Shown here in pieces: positions 60,923 to 62,181 of a stretch of 62,181 nt of DNA. The notes beneath the pieces were generated by a model. It had not been told where the DNA came from. It saw only the letters and a program-made list of their open reading frames with translations, and did no database searches. The DNA comes from Phycisphaeraceae bacterium (lineage in GTDB: Bacteria; Planctomycetota; Phycisphaerae; Phycisphaerales; UBA1924). Every line of letters begins with the position of its first letter. Within the stretch, counting starts at the first letter, position 1. The stretch is taken from contig JAHBXG010000023.1 of assembly GCA_019636565.1 (NCBI GenBank), positions 1-62,181 on the forward strand, given 5' to 3'. The translations under genes were made by a program, and so were the position numbers.

Positions 60923-61561
60923 CTAACGACGGCGGCGACCGGCGACGACAAGACCCGCGAGCGCGAGCACGCTCGTTGACGGAGAAGGAACGATGCAGAT
61001 CGTGTCGATCACGACCTGATCGATGTAGAGCGGAGCGGTCGCAAGGTTTCGCAAGAAGGCGATTTCGAAATCTGGGCACTCGGGGATGATGAACTCCCAC
61101 GTCGTGTGATTCCATCCATCCGGCAGTTGAACGGTTTGAGGATCGGCGGTCAATTGAAACGGCTTCCCGGTGCTCGATTCGCCGCCGGCATCGGGCAATA
61201 TTGCCCCGAGCCACGTTACCTGAATCCAGATGATTTTGTACAGCGCGTCGGGATCGTTGTCGTTCGGAACACGAAAGCGCAGATCGCCTTCCAAAGGAAG
61301 GCACCAGACTCCCGTGCGGCCATTGAACTCGGGGAAATACTGGGAGTTGTCGCTCGGGGTCATCTGCGGCGTGCCGCTGGGGTTGTTCCACACATCGGGC
61401 GCCCCCGAGGGGTTCGCCACCGGGAAAGTCCAATGCTGGAACGTGGAATGCAATTGGCCTCGCCACGGCGGAGGATTCAGATCATCCGCCTGCGCCCATG
61501 ATGCGGAAAAACCGGCGACGGCCACCAGCACGGCTGGCAAAGTCCGAAGCGTTCTGGACAT
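60923..61561 (-). CDS. PEP-CTERM-like surface protein, paralogue 1
   Basis: A 212-residue protein: signal peptide (about 1-23, AQA-DD), domain with LNPPPWRGQLHSTFQHWTF and IIWIQVTWLGA, and a tail (192-212) of PSPSTSVLALAGLVVAGRRRR. It is plainly a tandem copy of the gene at 59938, with the same signal peptide type (SxTLRTLPAVLVAVAG against SKLLRSLPAALVAIAG). ATG 61561 starts the signal peptide; upstream codons in the open frame are not credible. Both genes have their own terminator and near-identical upstream elements, so the duplication covered whole transcription units. Confidence 0.82.
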   Translation of the reverse strand: MSRTLRTLPAVLVAVAGFSASWAQADDLNPPPWRGQLHSTFQHWTFPVANPSGAPDVWNNPSGTPQMTPSDNSQYFPEFNGRTGVWCLPLEGDLRFRVPNDNDPDALYKIIWIQVTWLGAILPDAGGESSTGKPFQLTADPQTVQLPDGWNHTTWEFIIPECPDFEIAFLRNLATAPLYIDQVVIDTICIVPSPSTSVLALAGLVVAGRRRR

Positions 61562-61613
61562 GATTTCAACCCTCTTCCTGGGCCCTGCAATCGCGGGGCA
61601 ACTCCACATGATT

Positions 61614-61709
61614 CCCTCGTCACACCCGCGAAAGGGCGAACGCGCCAGGGGCAACAGCGCGACTTCCATGCCGCCGCGGCCCGAGCGTGTGACATCTCAA
61701 CCAAGTAGC
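61614..61709 (-). promoter_or_regulatory. Duplicated upstream elements of paralogue 1
   Basis: CCCTCGTCACACCC (61614-61627) and GCGTGTGACATCTCAACCAA (61685-61704) match elements at 60634 and 60705. On the minus strand they read GGGTGTGACGAGGG and TTGGTTGAGATGTCACACGC. Their conserved spacing relative to each start suggests promoter or operator function. Confidence 0.5.
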
Positions 61710-61789
61710 ACCACCACCTCGCGCCGCCACCCAAACTTGAAATCGGACCCCGAGAATGAGGGGAATACCCCAACCGAATTTGAGCAATG

Positions 61790-61816
61790 AAAACGGCACG
61801 GCGAAAAGCCGTGCCG
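61790..61816 (-). terminator. Terminator of nusG
   Basis: CGGCACGGC (61794-61802) pairs perfectly with GCCGTGCCG (61808-61816); on the minus strand TTTTC follows. It lies 32 bases after the nusG stop at 61849. Confidence 0.88.
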
Positions 61817-61848
61817 CAGTCAATTCAATCGATCTCCGAACGAGCCGA

Positions 61849-62181
61849 TCAGGCGCCTTCGGCCTTGCCGATCTGCCACTCTTCGAGTTCGATCGGGGCC
61901 TGGCGACCGAAAATCGTCACCAGAACGCGAACGAGGCCCTTCTCCGGAAGCAGTTCGTCGACGGTTCCTTCGTACGAAGTGAACGGGCCTTCCTTGATGA
62001 TGACGTGCTCGCCCTTCTCGAAGACCATCCGGACATTGGGGGTGTCCTCGGGCTTCTTTGAATCCTTGAGCATCTTTTCGATCTCGTGGTCCTTCATCGG
62101 GGTCGGGCGGCCGGCAGTGCCGACGAAGTCTCCCACGCCGGTGGTCTCTTTGATGAGGAAGAAGACATCCTGCGGGATGCG
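61849..62181 (-). CDS. nusG: Transcription antitermination protein NusG (5' end outside window)
   Basis: C-terminal part of NusG, a factor that binds RNA polymerase and couples elongation to Rho or ribosomes. The frame is open to the window edge, with no start needed inside; the visible 110 residues begin RIPQDVFFLIKETTG and continue with GVGDFVGTAGRPTPM, the end of the NGN domain. A KOW domain follows (FEKGEHVIIKEGPFTSYEGTVDEL and GLVRVLVTIFGRQAPIEL). Residues before these lie outside. An upstream partner such as secE could be expected beyond the window edge (family knowledge). Confidence 0.93.
   Translation of the reverse strand, partial: RIPQDVFFLIKETTGVGDFVGTAGRPTPMKDHEIEKMLKDSKKPEDTPNVRMVFEKGEHVIIKEGPFTSYEGTVDELLPEKGLVRVLVTIFGRQAPIELEEWQIGKAEGA

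Noticed and set aside
1..62181. CRISPR arrays, rRNA genes, riboswitches, prophage or cohesin genes
   Set aside because: I looked for repeat-spacer patterns, rRNA cores, riboswitch-like leaders, phage structural genes and cohesin-like folds and saw none; absence by eye is not proof.

Overview
The window is GC-rich chromosomal DNA whose protein families point to a planctomycete, most likely class Phycisphaerae. This is inferred from family signatures, not from a database match. The signatures are: six secreted proteins ending in a two-repeat dockerin-like tail with the core DDxDFVxFxxxYN and a C-terminal Cys; two secreted proteins ending in a PEP-CTERM-like tail with RRRR; a pseudopilin with the variant FTLIDLLVS helix; GH35, HAF and zinc-ribbon membrane proteins; and many GTG or TTG starts.

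Layout. 0-5 kb: tpiA, then a tandem pair of secreted subtilisins with PA insertions and dockerin-like tails. 5-16.7 kb: a Wzz-like membrane protein with a long cytoplasmic coiled coil, an ECF sigma/anti-sigma pair, a pseudopilin, a secreted cyclophilin, an outer-membrane barrel, tRNA-Ala(UGC), an M28 peptidase lipoprotein, secG, yicC and a secreted PDZ protein. 16.7-25.8 kb: an HD hydrolase overlapping a divergent GH35 gene, a TolC-like protein, a methyltransferase and two tandem bactofilins, one with a zinc ribbon. 25.7-31.5 kb: a minus-strand block reading acs, a DUF3568 lipoprotein, GT2, polysaccharide deacetylase and GT87, with overlapping or abutting ends, probably for envelope glycan synthesis. 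31.7-43 kb: a HAF/Ig/dockerin protein, rsmG-rodA-rnc, rpmH (too short for routine ORF calling), a transglutaminase-like protein, a lone nuoB, a small lipoprotein, yihY and a pseudouridine-synthase-like gene that lacks its catalytic aspartate. 43-52.6 kb: a coiled-coil protein, two divergent zinc-ribbon membrane proteins, a Y1 transposase inside a symmetrical set of REP-like hairpins, pheA, a membrane protein, ferredoxin, a vWA/TonB-like protein and DoxX. 52.7-62.2 kb: tRNA-Leu(UAG), a third dockerin-tailed subtilisin, a pair of dockerin-tailed paralogues, glyA, a 57-residue PLDc_N protein, a lipoprotein, two PEP-CTERM-like paralogues with duplicated flanks, and the 3' part of nusG, which runs off the end.

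How it fits together. Housekeeping genes are scattered singly among envelope and secretion genes. The strongest theme is cell-surface delivery: six dockerin-like tails (two subtypes) and two PEP-CTERM-like tails, with no cohesin, exosortase or other sorting enzyme visible here. The most unusual individual genes are the GH35 protein with Asp at the nucleophile position, the Asp-less pseudouridine synthase, and the Wzz-like protein whose coiled coil is predicted on the cytoplasmic side.
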